Of a DNA stretch of 64,000 nt, positions 1 through 11,250 are shown piece after piece. Every line of letters starts with the position of its first letter. The stretch's first letter is position 1. Under the pieces are notes generated by a model. The model was not told where the DNA came from. It worked only from the letters and a program-made list of their open reading frames with translations, and made no database searches. Source of the DNA: Clytia hemisphaerica (Eukaryota; Cnidaria; Hydrozoa; Leptothecata; Clytiidae); the NCBI GenBank assembly GCA_902728285.1, contig CACVBU010000635.1, positions 248,001 through 312,000 of the forward strand, given 5' to 3'. Position numbers and translations under genes: made by a program.

Positions 1-2040
1 TCAAAAATGTTTTCATTCACTAGAAAACACTTAAAATAGATTTTAAAAGCTTCAATAGTGTTTTCGTTCAGTTGAAAAAGCTTAAAATCGATTCTAAATA
101 CCAACTGAATGCTTTAAGATGTGTTTTCCTTCAGCAGGAAAAGCTTCAAATCGATTTCAAATTCCATCTGAAGGACTGAAAACTGTCTTCATTCAGAAGA
201 AAAAGCTTTAAAATGTCATCCCAAGTCTTCTAAAAGTGCTTTCATTCGGCAAAACAAGCTTAAAATTGATTCTAATACCATTCGCCTGCTTCAAAAGTGT
301 TTTCATTCAGCAGAAAACGCTTAAAATTGATTTCAAATACCATCTGAAGGCTTCAAAAGCGTTTCGTTAGCAGAAAAAGTTTAAAATCGATTCAAAATGC
401 GATTACAGGCTTCAAAAATGTTTTCCTTCAGTAGAAAACACTCTTAAAATGAATTTTAAAAGCTTCAAAAGTGTTTTCATTCAGCAGAAAATACTTAAAA
501 TCGATTCTAAATACCACCTGAATGCTTAAGATGTGTTTTTTCCTTCAGCAGGAAAAGCTTCAAATCGATTCCAAATTCCATCTGAAGGATTGAAAACTGT
601 CATCATTCAGCAGAAAAAGCTTTAAAATGTCATCCCAATCTTCTAAAAGTGCTTTCATTCGGCAAAAACAAGCTTAAAATTGATTCTAAATACCATTCGC
701 CTGCTCAAAAGTGTTTTCATTCAAGCAGAAAACGCTTAAAATTGATTTCAATACCAGCTGAAGGCATCAAAGCGTTTTCGTTGAGCAGAAAAAGTGTTAA
801 AATCGATTCAAAATGCGATTACAAGGCTTCAAAAATGTTTTTCTCTTCAGCAGAAAACACTTAAAATGAATTTTAAAGTGCAAAAGTGTTTTCTTCAGCA
901 GAAAATACTTAAAAGCGATTCGAAATACCACTGAATGCTTAAAATGCGTTTTCCTTCAGCAGGAAAAGCTTTAAATCGATTCCAAATTCCATCTGAAGGA
1001 TTGAAAACTGTCTCCATTCAGAAGAAAAAGCTTTAAAATGACATCNNNNNNNNNNNNNNNNNNNNNNNNNNNNNNNNNNNNNNNNNNNNNNNNNNNNNNN
1101 NNNNNNNNNNNNNNNNNNNNNNNNNNNNNNNNNNNNNNNNNNNNNNNNNNNNNNNNNNNNNNNNNNNNNNNNNNNNNNNNNNNNNNNNNNNNNNNNNNNN
1201 NNNNNNNNNNNNNNNNNNNNNNNNNNNNNNNNNNNNNNNNNNNNNNNNNNNNNNNNNNNNNNNNNNNNNNNNNNNNNNNNNNNNNNNNNNNNNNNNNNNN
1301 NNNNNNNNNNNNNNNNNNNNNNNNNNNNNNNNNNNNNNNNNNNNNNNNNNNNNNNNNNNNNNNNNNNNNNNNNNNNNNNNNNNNNNNNNNNNNNNNNNNN
1401 NNNNNNNNNNNNNNNNNNNNNNNNNNNNNNNNNNNNNNNNNNNNNNNNNNNNNNNNNNNNNNNNNNNNNNNNNNNNNNNNNNNNNNNNNNNNNNNNNNNN
1501 NNNNNNNNNNNNNNNNNNNNNNNNNNNNNNNNNNNNNNNNNNNNNNNNNNNNNNNNNNNNNNNNNNNNNNNNNNNNNNNNNNNNNNNNNNNNNNNNNNNN
1601 NNNNNNNNNNNNNNNNNNNNNNNNNNNNNNNNNNNNNNNNNNNNNNNNNNNNNNNNNNNNNNNNNNNNNNNNNNNNNNNNNNNNNNNNNNNNNNNNNNNN
1701 NNNNNNNNNNNNNNNNNNNNNNNNNNNNNNNNNNNNNNNNNNNNNNNNNNNNNNNNNNNNNNNNNNNNNNNNNNNNNNNNNNNNNNNNNNNNNNNNNNNN
1801 NNNNNNNNNNNNNNNNNGGATTGAAAACGTCATCATTCAGCAGAAAAAGCTTTAAAATGTCATCCCAAGTCTTCTAAAAGTGCTTTCATTCGGCAAAACA
1901 AGCTTAAAATTGATTCTAAATACCATTTCGCCTGCTTCAAAATTGTTTTCAGCAGCAGAAAACCCTTAAGGCTTCAAAAGCGTTTTCGTTCAGCAGAAAA
2001 AGCTTAAAATCTATTTTAAAATGTCATCCCGAGTCTTCGA
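1..2040. repeat. Satellite array: ~59-bp monomer, 413-bp higher-order unit
   Basis: Tandem copies of a ~59-bp monomer built around TTCAGCAGAAAAAGCTTAAA and an ATCGATT core. Monomers differ from each other, but a set of about seven recurs in the same order: the variant CCA(A/C)CTGAATGCTT.A occurs at about 101, 514 and 928, spacing 413-414 bp, which equals 7 x 59. Such higher-order structure implies unequal exchange of whole multimers. Short reading frames here are accidental. The last monomers fade out near 2040. Confidence 0.93.
1046..1817. other. Assembly gap (N run) inside satellite
   Basis: 772 unresolved bases flanked on both sides by the same satellite variant (ATTGAAAAC...CATTCAG). The true array length is unknown and the gap size may be an estimate. 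Confidence 0.99.
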
Positions 2041-2639
2041 AAGTGGTAGATTTTCATTAAAATCGATAATTCTCAAAAAAAATTTTGTGTCCCTACAATG
2101 TTTCTGTGTCACTTTTTGCACCAAGCTCATCAAAGCCCGTATAACTTTAAAGAAATCGATTTCGGGATCGAACAAGTCATAAAAAAGGCCACATATTTCA
2201 ATCTTAACATAAAGATCTCAACAAAAAGATGGGATTCCGGATTTCCACAACGTACCGAAAATACCGGAAATGTAGATTTTTTCAAGAAGACGAATTAATA
2301 CAAAATAGGATTGAAATATCTAAAGAGCTAAACGTAATATCATCAAAGCCTAAAGAAAGCCAAAAATTGATCATGAGGTCTAGAATCAACAAAAGGTATG
2401 GACTGATACTATAGACTCAGTATATTATCGTGAAGACGGGATAATCCCGGAATGGCCGGAATATTTCGGAAAGTTCGAAAGACAAAAAAAAAATCTTTGG
2501 ATCTCTAGCTCGTAAAAGTTAATAGAAAGCAATTTTGATATAATATTAAAAAAATGTCCCACAATGTTTTGACTTTTTGAGCCGAGAATGGTTTTATATT
2601 TTCATTAAATTGAGAATTCTCAACAATTTTCTTGTCTCC

Positions 2640-2765
2640 CCAGGCCCGGATACAGGAGGTAGGCTATCTTATTCATGGAGAGTAATTAGTTTATATATAA
2701 GGTAATACGATAATAAAGTGCACTCTCCTCCATTGGTTATAGCCTCCCTCTGTATCCGAGCCTGG
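2640..2765. mobile_element. 126-bp MITE with CCAGGC.CGGATACAG ends
   Basis: The left end CCAGGCCCGGATACAGGAGG and right end CCTCCCTCTGTATCCGAGCC are inverted matches over about 27 bp. The paralogous copies at 2090 and 3655 show the empty site (GTGTCCCTACAATG), so the insertion is proven by comparison. The flanking TCC on both sides is a candidate short target duplication. No coding capacity. Confidence 0.85.
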
Positions 2766-3194
2766 TCCCCACAATATTTGTGTGTAACTTTTTGCACCAA
2801 TCACATCAAAGCCTGTAGAACTTAAAGAAATCGATTTTGGGATCGAACAAGTGATGAAAAAAGGCCAAATATTTCAACAATCTTAACATAAGATCTTAAC
2901 CAAAATATGGGATTCCGGACTTTCCACAAAGTGCCGAAAATCCGTAAACGTATTTTTTTTCAAAAGGACGATTTAAGACAAAATAAGATTAAAGTATCTA
3001 AACAGCTAAACAATATCATCAAAGACTGAAGAAAGCTAAAAACTGACCATGATGCCTAGAATCAACAAAAGGTATGGACTGATACTGTAGACTCAGTATA
3101 TTATCGAGAGGACCGGATATTCCTGGAATGGCCGGAATATTTCGGAAAGTTCAAAAAAACTAAAAAAACCTTTGAAATTCTAGCTCAGAAAACT

Positions 3195-3538
3195 TACAAT
3201 CAAGGTCATAATATTTTGATAATTTTGGTTATTTTAACGTTTTTCAAGATTTAAAGTTCCGGCGAGAAAGTCGATTTTGGGCTATCTCTTTAATTTCATC
3301 GAATATTTCAATTCGGGAGGGGTTGGCAGACTTACAGGCTATATTCTGAGCCTTATTGGACTATTTTTGAACTTTTGAATGCTAAGATCCTAAGGTCCTA
3401 AGTCTTAAGTCTCATGTTAAAACTCAGAGTTAAAACTCTACCCTTCCAACCTACTCTAGAGCACTTACAAATCGCTTGTGGTTCAAAAACTTCCCGGTGT
3501 ATTTCCCTTTTTTCTCAAATATTATGACCTTGATTGTA
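3195..3538. mobile_element. 344-bp TIR element, TACAATCAAGGTCATAATAT ends
   Basis: TACAATCAAGGTCATAATAT at the left is inverted at the right (ATATTATGACCTTGATTGTA). The interior contains AAAGTTCCGGCGAGAAAGTC and a GATCCTAAGGTCCTAAG block. Partial relatives lie at about 50935-51095 and in inverted orientation at about 63690-63950. Non-coding. Confidence 0.75.
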
Positions 3539-3884
3539 CTAAGAAGCAATTTTGATATGATAATCGAAAAAGTCCAACAATGTTTGTGTGTGACTTTTTG
3601 AGCCGAGAATGGTTTAATTTCATTAAAATCGAGAATTCTCAACAATTCTCTTGTGTCCCTGCAATGTTTGTGTGTCACCTTTTGCACCAAGCTCATCAAA
3701 GCCTGTAGAACTTAAAGAAATCGATTTTGGTATCGAACAAGTGATTCCAAAAGGCTGACAATGTACATTTTTATCTATTTTATCTACCGTTTTTTCAGAC
3801 CAATTCGTCAACTGTGACCCTGGGAAATATATTGTTTCTACTCAATAAAAAAAGAAAATTATAAACAGAGCTGTTATCAAGTTA

Positions 3885-4085
3885 GCATTCCGACTCCGAG
3901 GACTTATGACACACCTTTTAACATGAACCTGCATTCCGAGGACTTATGATACACAACTTTGACACAAACCTGCATTCTGAGGACTCGTGACACACTTTTG
4001 ACTTTAACCTGCATTCAGAGGACCTATGACACACCTTTGACATAAACCTGCATTCCGAGGACTTGATAACACATCGCTTGTTCAA
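3885..4085. repeat. ~40-bp minisatellite, five copies
   Basis: Repeats of GCATTCCGAGGACTTATGAC followed by ACACNTTTGACANNAACCT, five imperfect copies. It shares GAGGAC with the repeats downstream (4366 onward) and with the satellites at 11.2 and 31.6 kb. Confidence 0.85.
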
Positions 4086-4365
4086 GCCAACAATGTGAGG
4101 ACGTCCTCACAAAGAAGGACTGGGCAAGCGAAATCATTAATTTTGATATATTATTTACTGAGGATTGATTAGAATTATAGATCAACTATTTTGAGTTAAA
4201 TATGATTAAAAAGGAGTCTTCTACCTAAAAATTAGCAAAAATAAGAATTGACACAATTTGTGTCCAAACCAGCATACTAAGGACCTAACCTAAAAGTTAA
4301 AGTATCAACAAAAATTGTCTTATCTACCCCTAAAATGAGGTTTAAATTAATTTTTAAAAAAGTTA

Positions 4366-4399
4366 CAAAGTGAGGACCTGATCTCAGGTCCTCACTTTG
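4366..4399. repeat. Perfect 16-bp-arm palindrome of GAGGACC motif
   Basis: CAAAGTGAGGACCTGA followed by TC and its exact reverse complement. It is the end motif of the GAGGACC satellite family arranged head to head. Further single copies lie at 4405-4414, 4543-4552, 4572-4581 and 4752-4766. Confidence 0.95.
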
Positions 4400-4458
4400 C
4401 GGGAGGTCCTCACTTTAACGGTTACAACACACACAGGTCCTTGGTATGTAGGATTCGC

Positions 4459-4459
<1 letters not shown>

Positions 4460-4522
<63 letters not shown>
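4460..4522. repeat. (AC)n microsatellite
   Basis: About 31 uninterrupted AC dinucleotides, between two blocks rich in GAGGACC motifs. Confidence 0.99.
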
Positions 4523-4523
<1 letters not shown>

Positions 4524-6060
4524 ATAGCACACGAAAAGTCCATAGTGAGGACCTCATTCGCAACCCGTTAAAGTGAGGACCTACACAAAAAAGTCTATAT
4601 CTTTAAATTAATGCAACCCACGGTAATAAAATTTTAGGTGGGGTTAGAGTAGACACTAATACTTAAAACAGCCCTAATAACACACCCCTATCTTTTAATT
4701 CAAAAATCCGTTATACCAAGGACCTGTGTCTATTTTTTCGTTTATAAGTACCCGTTAAAGTGAGGACTTCCCGTATTTCAGAAAATTCGTGTGTACAAAC
4801 ATGCAATCTGAGGACTTGAGTAAATGTTAATTATTAGTGACAGTCTGATTTGGTGTATAATGGAGGGTTGAGCACGAGTTTGTTGCGATGTAGTCAGAAG
4901 TAATTTTTAGAGATTTTAAATCATATTTTTAAAGATCGATGCGGGGATACTGACTTGGGCAAGGGGATGTTCCGCTAGTCAGACAGGGTTTACCTTTTCA
5001 TCTCTACAAGTCCCAGTCACGGCCACAAAAACAATTAAATATAAAATTGTACACCTCTTTGAAAAAGTCAAAAAGTGTCAAAAATTAGTCAAAGAAGAGT
5101 CAATGTCAGAAAAACGACAAAAAGTCTCTGGAATGTGTAGATAGGTGGAGGAATATTTAGAGACGTTGAATGTTTTTGGAAATTTTTGGGTGGTAATTTT
5201 TTGCGTCAAAGGTCGGTGGACTTTAATAAAAGTCAAATAGTCAAATAAGACGACTGAAAAGGCGAAAAATTCTGCCCTAAAGTCGAAAAAAAAAGTTACA
5301 TTACTGCAAATACTAAGACAAAAATATTAGCTTTTTTCGTACGAGCGGTAATGGTACTCTTAAGTTCTTAATATATTTTTTTCATCTTTAAGGCCTTTTA
5401 ATGACCTAGGGGTTTATTAATTTTTAAGAATTTAGGAGGATCAGATGGTGCTTATTTTCACCTTTTTTACGCGTTTTTTAGAACCCCTACAAATTGGTTG
5501 AGCAGGATGTGCTTATTTTTTCGGCAATTTTCAGCCGAAAATGTTCTTAAATGCGTTCTTTTAGCCTTGGCATTTTCAAAGAATAATAAAAATAGTCAAG
5601 AGCGGTGTTTATTTAATATTTTGTGCTTTTGGCCTAAAGGGACTTTTTCAGCTTTTTTGGCCTTTTTTCTCAGTTCTTTTAGAGCAAATATATATCTGCA
5701 AACAGTTACTTTAATTTGACTCAAAGTTACTCTGAATATAAAAAGTCCATTTTGCTCCTCTGGCTGACCCTAAATTTTGCTGTGTTACACTGCCTTGGCA
5801 CCTCCCCTGAGTTTAGAGCAATTTAGAACCGCTCCAGACCTCTGGGGAGTAAAATTCTTACCCTGGAGTTTTCTGGAGACCAAAATACGCGTTTTCTGAT
5901 AAAAACCACGCGAGTTCTTACACCCCTCTAAATCGCTTTTTTGGGTGGTTTTATACGAGATTAGACTCTTTTGGTTTAAGGCCGCTGTAAAACGCTTTAC
6001 TTCAGAGACATAATCACTTTAAAGCTTATAACGCCTAAATTAGTCGGTTGTGACCATCTA
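4523..6060. other. No gene recognised; GAGGACC remnants then plain AT-rich DNA
   Basis: Up to about 4810 there are scattered GAGGAC motifs. Beyond that the sequence is largely unique AT-rich DNA with no convincing exon, TIR pair or tandem repeat. A 73-codon open frame at 5498-5719 has no recognisable features and composition like its surroundings. Confidence 0.6.
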
Positions 6061-6064
6061 CGCT

Positions 6065-6175
6065 ACATGTTTTTTTTATAAGCATAACGCTTATAAAGCA
6101 TATGAAGGCTCAGATTTGCTGAATTCCTAAGCATAACATAAACATATATGTCAGCCTAAAATATTTTTCAGATTG
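6065..6175. repeat. Dispersed repeat, CTACATGTTTTTTATAAGCA family
   Basis: CTACATGTTTTTTTTATAAG, then GCTTATAAAGCATATGAAGG, ATTTCCTAAGCAT-like and GTCAGCCTAAAATAT. The same blocks in the same order occur at 61366-61660, where a matching right end is also present. This copy lacks an obvious right end. Confidence 0.75.
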
Positions 6176-7600
6176 GGCTGCTTGAAAATGAATAGAGAGG
6201 GATTGCTTGAGCATAGAAGGTGTAATCAGAACAATGTTTTGAAGAAAAGAAGATGAGATTGTGATAGGCTTTGAACCAAGGTGTCATGGAAATGTCAGAC
6301 GTGTATGCTAAATAAATCATAACATGGGGCTGTGGGCCCTAGAACAAATTTTGAAAAGATGAAGATCCTATTTTTGTGTTGGAGTGGATACAAGGTCATG
6401 TGGCTGTCTAGGCTTTTTGAATGGCCGTAATGGAATAGAGTTGTAGACAGTTGTCTAGGCGAGAAGAAGAGGAAGCATTTTAGGACTTCCCCTAGAGTTA
6501 GGTGTGCCGGCAGGAGTAAACACTCTTTGCTTTTCTAGAACCACCCATCTTCTCTACCAAGAGACATGAAGTCGATCAGGCATCATGTCTCTTCAACTTA
6601 TACCTGTAGACGTGGAACATGACATGACATATCAGTGGAGGAATTCAAAGACTGTTATGTGCCTGAGTGAAGCCTCCAGAGGAGAGTGAGAAGATTGAGA
6701 AAAAGAAAAAGAGATGTTGAAAGAAATAGGTGTTTTCTCAGGCAAATTAAGGCCTGTCCAGATTTTTCAAACTTAGCTTAATTTTGTATCACCGTTTCTA
6801 CTTGTCATAGCATATCACTTCATACATCGAAAGAAGCGTATTTGAGTGTACATCACTGGAATTGCTGTTTCATAATTAATTTTTTCACCCAAAAAAAGAT
6901 ATTAGGCAAAAACCAAAAAATGCTGACGTCAGCAAAACTTGTTTTTTGAATAACTCCAGTTTGGCTTATGGTAAAAACATGAAATTTGGACCAAAGTTGC
7001 ACACCATTAAAAGGATCATTTAAAAAAAAATTATTTGAAATTTTGCTGACGTCAGCACTTTTTTGCTAAATTTCGTATTTTGCTGATTTCTATTTTTGCA
7101 GTGGTAGTATTCTGGAAATACTTCAGGAAATCATCAATTTATTTTGGGCTTAATCTGGCTTAATTGGAATTGAAATCCCCACTAAACAGTGCTTTTGACT
7201 GAAAAAAATCTTTTAAATGCTAATAGAAAGTGAATTGATAGTATTTTGGAAATACTTCAGGAAATTGAAATCCCTGTGAAAATTCTATTTCAATCCAAAA
7301 GGCCATAATTGACTAAATACTTTTATATCTTTTACCAATGATGGTACCCTACTTTCATGCAAAAAATCAGGAAAAATTAATGATCCGAATACTTATGGAC
7401 TTTGGTACTGTGTTGGACCCAATGAAGGTCTAGAAGGCTAAAACTGAATCTGCGTGATAGGGTTTGAAGCAAGTTAAATCCTACCAAAGTTGCGCGGCCC
7501 GCGTGGTTTTTATACAAACGTTAGATTGAAAATAACATTTATTGCTAGATTTCGAAAAAAATGACTGCTCGGAAACAATGAAATCACTAAATTCAATCAT
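6176..7600. other. No gene; one hairpin and two TGACGTCA palindromes
   Basis: At 6559-6593 an 11-bp perfect stem (AAGAGACATGA / TCATGTCTCTT) encloses a 13-nt loop. The 14-bp palindrome TGCTGACGTCAGCA occurs at 6921-6934 and 7044-7057, in a block that looks like the interior of an old TIR element. GTATT(C/T)TGGAAATACTTCAGGAAAT is duplicated at about 7107 and 7240. No exon-like segment. Confidence 0.65.
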
Positions 7601-8590
7601 ACATTCATTGTCAGCGAAAATTGTTATAAGGGAACACTTTCTCTTGCCCGGGAAAGATTAAGGATTCACTTCTAGCCTTCGGCTTAAATTCAATGGTTGG
7701 ACCTTTCGAGTTTGCTCTTTTAGCCGTTTTTGGCTGAAATTTGCCCAAAATATTTTTTTTCGATAATCGGGCACCGTCACATTCGAGGGTCATGCTTAGT
7801 ATATAGATCAGCGTCCAAAGTTCTAAAAAGGCCTTAAAACAGGTTTTAGTAGGACACCGCTTAGATCTGGGCAAATTTTTCATAAAATTTAATGAGGTTT
7901 TCTCATGGGAAATGTTTGTACAGGCCTGTACATGGTGAGGAGTACTCAACAATTTTGGTTTACTGTCTCGAAAATTGACAAATAAAAACTTTAATGAGAA
8001 TTCAGAATTAATGCAATCCTTGAAATTATCACTTCTCGAGATGTTTTGAAAAGAAAAACTCAGGAAGAAAATTAACAGTGCTAGTTTCGATACAACAAAA
8101 CACATAAAGTTAATGTTTTTTAATGTAATTTTTTGATTTGCCAACACTTTTGATAACAAACAAAGTTATAGGATTGTTTTTCTGAAAGATTTTATTTTAT
8201 CTTTAAATGATATATATTAAATATATTTATATTGATCCGATGATATTGAAAAATCTTCCTTCGTCAGTTATTCATGATAAATTGGGTTTCCGGTTTTAAT
8301 TTTGTTTATAACTTGAAACCTTTTTTAAAATTTCACATTTATATACAAAAATGTGAGAAATGATTATGTTATGATACGCTTCAAAATGCGCTTGCGCTCT
8401 CAGCGATTAAGAATCGAATGATTTGATTGGACATTGAATTGATAATACACCTATTGTGTTTTTAAAAAGTCCGAAACCCGAGAACTTATGAAAGATGGAA
8501 ATATATAATAGCGTCAGGTGTTAATGTGCTGAGGATCACTCAAAGGAAAGAAGATCATTGTTATTCCTTCTCTTTTCGACCGCCGGAGGC
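7601..8590. other. No gene recognised; dispersed-repeat piece at 7636-7690
   Basis: TTGCCCGGGAAAGATTAAGG and CTTCTAGCCTTCGGCTTAAA at 7636-7690 belong to a dispersed end repeat also seen at 36930, 45222, 48515 and 57593. The long minus-strand open frame over it is explained under rejected items. The rest is unique AT-rich DNA. Confidence 0.6.
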
Positions 8591-8598
8591 GGTTTCTT

Positions 8599-10190
8599 CA
8601 GGGGGGGTACAGCCGCAGGGTACTAACCCATAGGGTACTAACCTGATTTTTAAGAAAAATTGTCTTAGGTACCACCACCCCCTTTTAGTACCGGTCACTT
8701 ACTTTTTCTTAAGGAAAAAGGGACCCCCACCCCCCTTTTAGTACCGGGTACTTACTTTTTTTTAAGGAAAAAGGGACCCCCACCCCCTTTTTAGTACCGG
8801 GTACCGGCTTTGAAATTACCAAGGAAAATAGGAGACACCACCCTTAAAACTTGCCAAGCATGGTCCCAATCTTTCAAAAGCCAGCAAAAGCAGCTCTTTG
8901 TTGTTATTATGACTTGTATATACCATGTTTTAAAGTCAGATCCTCTTAAAAGTTCTTTAAATCAAACACAACTTTTAATTACAAAGGTAAAACAAGGAAA
9001 TTCCTTGGCAAAAGTAAAATATTATATAGCTCTAATAACGGCAATAAAAGTATATATCTATCAGAAGAAGTAAAAATCAACTTGATAGAAATTGAAGAAT
9101 AGTATGAAAGCTTGGATTGGATGGATTTCCTTATTTTTTTCTTCAATAGATTGGTAATTATTCAAATTATTCAAAACTGTGTCAATCTTATGAAAGAAGT
9201 TGAAATAGAAAAAAGTTGTATTGTTGGCTCTGGTTGGCTTTGCTTAGTTGACCTGCCTCCGTCTTAATTGTCATAAACAGACAAACAAACAAACAAATAT
9301 AAACAGAAATAAGCTATAGGGTATAATATAAACTGCAATAAACTAAAATAAACTAACCCCTCTAACAAAAACCAGGCTGTAAGAATCATCAGTTTGGATA
9401 AGAATTTTATTGTTTAAAAGACAGATTGTATCACTTTGGATGCAACAGCTTGTAATTCTTTTCATCAGAAGGCAATGACAAACATATACCTCGTTCTAAC
9501 TTGAGATATCAAAGACGAACTATCCTTCTCACTAATTAAAACAATACTGATTTTGAACAATAGCTTTCTTTACATTAGCTATTTCAATATTTGTATAACT
9601 TAGTGGTCAGTGGTTTAGTGGTAGTAAACCGTACATCCTGTGCCCAAGTTCAGGAGTTGCCATAAAGCCACTATGGTAATAACCGGGAGGGCACATTGCT
9701 ATACATTGTAACTTAGTGGTCATAAAATTCTCCTCTTAGAAAGTAGGGAAAGTACCCATGAATTTGAATAAAATAATTCTTTATTGATAGAAACATAACA
9801 GTGCTTTTTTCTGAAAACTATTGAAACTAACAACCTCCAAACTTCCCTACATACTTGATATAAGCAGAGAAAGTACCTTCAATTGAAAGGGGGAACTTTT
9901 CAATACAATCAGATACTGTAAGCCATAACAAGGAAATCTTTTCTCATCAAAATCCTGAAAGTTGAAGACAAAAAATTAAACAAATGTACTATATTCAGGG
10001 CCTGAGTACTTGAAGAAAAATTGAAATGATACCCACCCCACCCTAAAATTGGTACCGGGTACTAACTTAAAATTGGAGATATACCCACCCCCACCCCAAA
10101 ATTAGTACCGGGTACTAACTTTTTTGAATTTCCAAATTAGACACCACCACCCGGCTATGGGTTAGTACCCTGCGGCTGTACCCCCCCCTG
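8599..10190. mobile_element. 1592-bp hAT-like non-autonomous transposon
   Basis: The left end CAGGGGGGGTACAGCCGCAG and following GGTACTAACCCATAG are matched in reverse complement at 10156-10190, giving a ~35-bp near-perfect TIR. GTTTCTT flanks both sides (8592-8598 and 10191-10197), a 7-bp target duplication. CAGGG ends with a 7-8 bp duplication fit hAT, whose usual duplication is 8 bp, so the assignment is an inference. Inside each end sit short tandem units around TAGTACCGGGTACTTAC with CTTAAGGAAAAAGGGACCCC (three at 8670-8800, two inverted at 10025-10130). No transposase is visible; an 87-codon open frame at 8810-9073 has no recognisable domain. A SINE-like unit is nested inside. Confidence 0.85.
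9596..9722 (+). mobile_element. tRNA-derived SINE-like insertion with 14-bp target duplication
   Basis: TAACTTAGTGGTCA occurs at 9596-9609 and again at 9709-9722, bracketing ~99 bp. Just inside the left copy is TGGTTTAGTGG (9611-9621), an exact match to the RNA polymerase III A-box consensus TRGYNNAGTGG. GTTCAGGAG at 9648-9656 is a degenerate B-box at normal spacing. There is no poly(A) or simple-repeat tail, which is unusual, and no complete tRNA cloverleaf could be drawn. It could instead be a tRNA pseudogene fragment. Confidence 0.5.
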
Positions 10191-10538
10191 GTTTCTTTCA
10201 TAGTGGTACGCTAATCTCGTTTTGCCTTGGCTCGTTACTTTGTCTGCCATTTACTTTCGGTTTTTTTAACTAGATTACCCAGGTGTTTCTCTTTTTTTCC
10301 CTGAATGTCTTTGATTCGGAATTGAATAATCGAGACATGAAAAATGACTATATTGTAATCTGTTTTCAATGAATAATCTAAAATGTACTGGAGATGACAT
10401 GTAGGCGTTAATAATGTGCGCGCGCTCTTTCGCGAGCGTGATGCGTGATGGAAGGCGGTCGTTTCAGTGTGGTTTAGATCCACACTGTGACCTAGTAAAA
10501 CTTTCTTGGCTTCACAGTTTTAATTTTTTCTTTATTTT

Positions 10539-11240
10539 CTTATAAGCATATACTTTATAAGAATCAAATCAATAACTCTTGATAGATGGTGATATACCTT
10601 TCGGTAATCAGTTCTTACTAAGTAAACAAGGGATAGCGCACAATATGAGCATATTTATTTTTCTTATAATCATATTCTTTATAAGAATCAATAATCAATA
10701 ACTCTTGATAGACGGTGGCATATCTTTCGGTAATTGGTTCTTACATAGTAAACAAGGGACAGCGCACAATATGCGCATATTTATTTTTCTTATAGGCATT
10801 TACTTTAATATAAGAATCAAATCAATAACTCTTGATAGACGGTGATATACCTTTCGGTAATTAGTTCTTACAAGGTAAACAAGGGACGGCATACAATACG
10901 AGCATATTTATTTTTCTTATAAGCATTTACTTTATAAGAATCAAATCAATAACTCTTGATAGATGGTGATATACCTTTCGGTAATTAGTTCTTACAAAGT
11001 AAACAAGGGTCGGCGTACAATATGAGCATATTTATTTTTCTTATAAGCATATACTTTATAAGAATCAAATCAATAACTCTTGATAGACGGTGATATACCC
11101 TTCGGTAATTAGTTCTTACAAGGTAAACAAGGGTTGGCGTACAATATGAGCATATTTATTTTTCTTATAAGCATTTACTTTATAAGAATCAAATCAATAA
11201 CTCTTGATAGATGGTGATATACCTTTCGCTAATTAGTTCT
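10539..11240. repeat. ~125-bp tandem repeat, six copies
   Basis: Unit starts (CTTATAAGCAT) at about 10539, 10663, 10789, 10916, 11040 and 11164, spacing 124-127 bp; the last copy is cut short near 11240. Each unit has an internal inverted motif CTTATAAGCATTTACTTTATAAG-like and the block CTCTTGATAGAYGGTGATAT. Flanks switch directly to GAGGACC repeats on the right. Confidence 0.95.
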
Positions 11241-11250
11241 TTATAAAAAA

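Larger units (their letters stand above)
2040..3790. repeat. Duplicated ~678-bp unit plus a third partial copy
   Basis: The blocks GCACCAAGCTCATCAAAGCC, ATGGGATTCCGGA and ACTCAGTATATTATCG recur about 678 bp apart (for example 2229 and 2907; 2414 and 3092). A third partial copy lies at 3585-3750. The second copy holds a MITE at 2640-2765 that copies 1 and 3 lack, so it inserted after duplication. Short open frames in these copies are not conserved as protein and I do not call genes. Confidence 0.8.

Noticed and set aside
1033..1877. Open frames across the N run on both strands
   Set aside because: They are produced by the 772 unresolved bases.
4460..4522. AC tract as a CRISPR-like or regulatory array
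   Set aside because: Simple dinucleotide microsatellite.
7611..8159. Longest open frame in non-N sequence, minus strand, 182 codons
   Set aside because: Its C-terminal part overlaps a dispersed repeat (7636-7690) and the rest has no domain, no splice context and a composition like neighbouring AT-rich DNA.
9601..9670. Functional tRNA gene
   Set aside because: A-box is good but the B-box is degenerate and no acceptor/anticodon stem set could be drawn.
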